In this document: one piece after another, positions 6,165 to 6,284 of the stretch
How positions within the stretch are numbered: the stretch's first letter is position 1
Layout: the number at the start of each line of letters is the position of its first letter
Assembly: GCA_937898895.1 (NCBI GenBank)
Contig: CALDKL010000893.1
Coordinates: 1 to 6,284, forward strand
Length of the DNA: 6,284 bases
From: an uncultured Verrucomicrobiae bacterium
GTDB lineage: Bacteria; Verrucomicrobiota; Verrucomicrobiia; Verrucomicrobiales; DEV007
Direction of reading: 5' to 3'
Notes under the pieces: model-generated
Databases searched by the model: none
Told to the model about the DNA's origin: nothing
What the model saw: the letters and a program-made list of their open reading frames with translations, nothing else
Position numbers and translations under genes: made by a program

Positions 6165-6175
6165 GAACGATTCCG

Positions 6176-6284
6176 ATGGCTAATCGAAAACGTTCGACCT
6201 CCTCCCCTCGTCGCTCAGGACCCTTTTCTGCTCTTTCCGGAGGGAGGGGCAAAGCAAAGGGCAAGGCCAAGGCCAAGGCTCGCA
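6176..6284 (+). CDS. Start of a protein with a strongly basic Lys/Ala/Gly-rich N terminus (cut by window edge)
   Basis: From the ATG at 6176 the frame stays open to the window end, giving 36 complete codons. The peptide begins MANRKRSTSSPRRSG, has a short non-basic patch PFSALSGG, and then a low-complexity tail GRGKAKGKAKAKAR coded by tandem 'AAGGCC' units (about 6251-6280). Such N termini occur as cytoplasmic basic tails of bitopic proteins (penicillin-binding proteins, FtsK-type translocases), in histone-H1-like DNA-binding proteins, and in RNA-binding proteins. The fragment is too short to choose between these. It is read as a gene because the upstream DNA has promoter-like AT-rich sequence and a palindrome, and because the frame encodes a coherent basic tail. 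No Shine-Dalgarno sequence precedes the ATG. Confidence 0.6.
   Translation, partial: MANRKRSTSSPRRSGPFSALSGGRGKAKGKAKAKAR

Larger units (their letters stand above)
5830..6175. other. 346-bp intergenic stretch
   Basis: No convincing gene is seen here on either strand. Two minus-strand open frames (5772-6080 and 5851-6126) cross it, but they run through perfect inverted-repeat DNA, show no protein family pattern, and one also overlaps the end of the DUF3108 gene. The stretch holds a 178-nt nested inverted-repeat element at 5841-6018 and a G/C-rich part (6019-6075). A small hairpin lies at 6079-6095, with arms AAATCC and GGATTT and loop TGGCT. A perfect 22-bp palindrome lies at 6105-6126, with a candidate promoter in front of the next gene. 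The composition changes abruptly from GC-rich to AT-rich at about 6105. Confidence 0.8.

Overview
The window (about 60% G+C by eye) reads as a bacterial chromosome segment. The best guess is Verrucomicrobiota, perhaps the Opitutae/Puniceicoccales side. The pointers are an AraC regulator with the 'PYWRLY' cupin motif I associate with that phylum, a PQQ-type beta-propeller lipoprotein opening with 'WSLFRGDP', a DUF3108 envelope protein, and gene starts with no Shine-Dalgarno sequence. This placement is inference from style, not a phylogenetic result.

Layout. Positions 1-4919 carry five genes, all on the minus strand. In transcription order they are: an eight-bladed beta-propeller lipoprotein (4919-3663), a HemW/HemN-like radical SAM protein (3624-2251), a chorismate-lyase-like protein whose start overlaps the radical SAM gene by 17 nt (2267-1623), an AraC-family regulator (1495-671), and, 13 nt further on, a polytopic membrane protein of the YwaF/TIGR02206 (TMEM164-like) family that runs off the left edge (657-<1). 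An 88-bp AT-rich divergent promoter region (4920-5007) separates this run from a plus-strand exported DUF3108 protein (5008-5829).

Downstream is a 346-bp non-coding stretch (5830-6175). It holds a striking 178-nt nested inverted-repeat element with perfect 21-bp outer arms (5841-6018) and a separate perfect 22-bp AT-rich palindrome (6105-6126). A gene with a very basic Lys/Ala-rich N terminus starts at 6176 and runs off the right edge.

How the genes may work together. The tight coupling of the radical SAM and chorismate-lyase-like genes suggests one pathway. The radical SAM protein keeps the cluster cysteines but lacks HemN's fourth cysteine and HemW's HNxxYW heme-binding motif, so it is probably neither a standard coproporphyrinogen oxidase nor a standard HemW. 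A working hypothesis is that chorismate-derived 4-hydroxybenzoate feeds an undescribed modification. The propeller lipoprotein and the divergent DUF3108 protein would act in the periplasm or at the outer membrane. The AraC-YwaF pair may be a separate transcription unit. No mobile-element genes, RNA genes or CRISPR arrays were seen.
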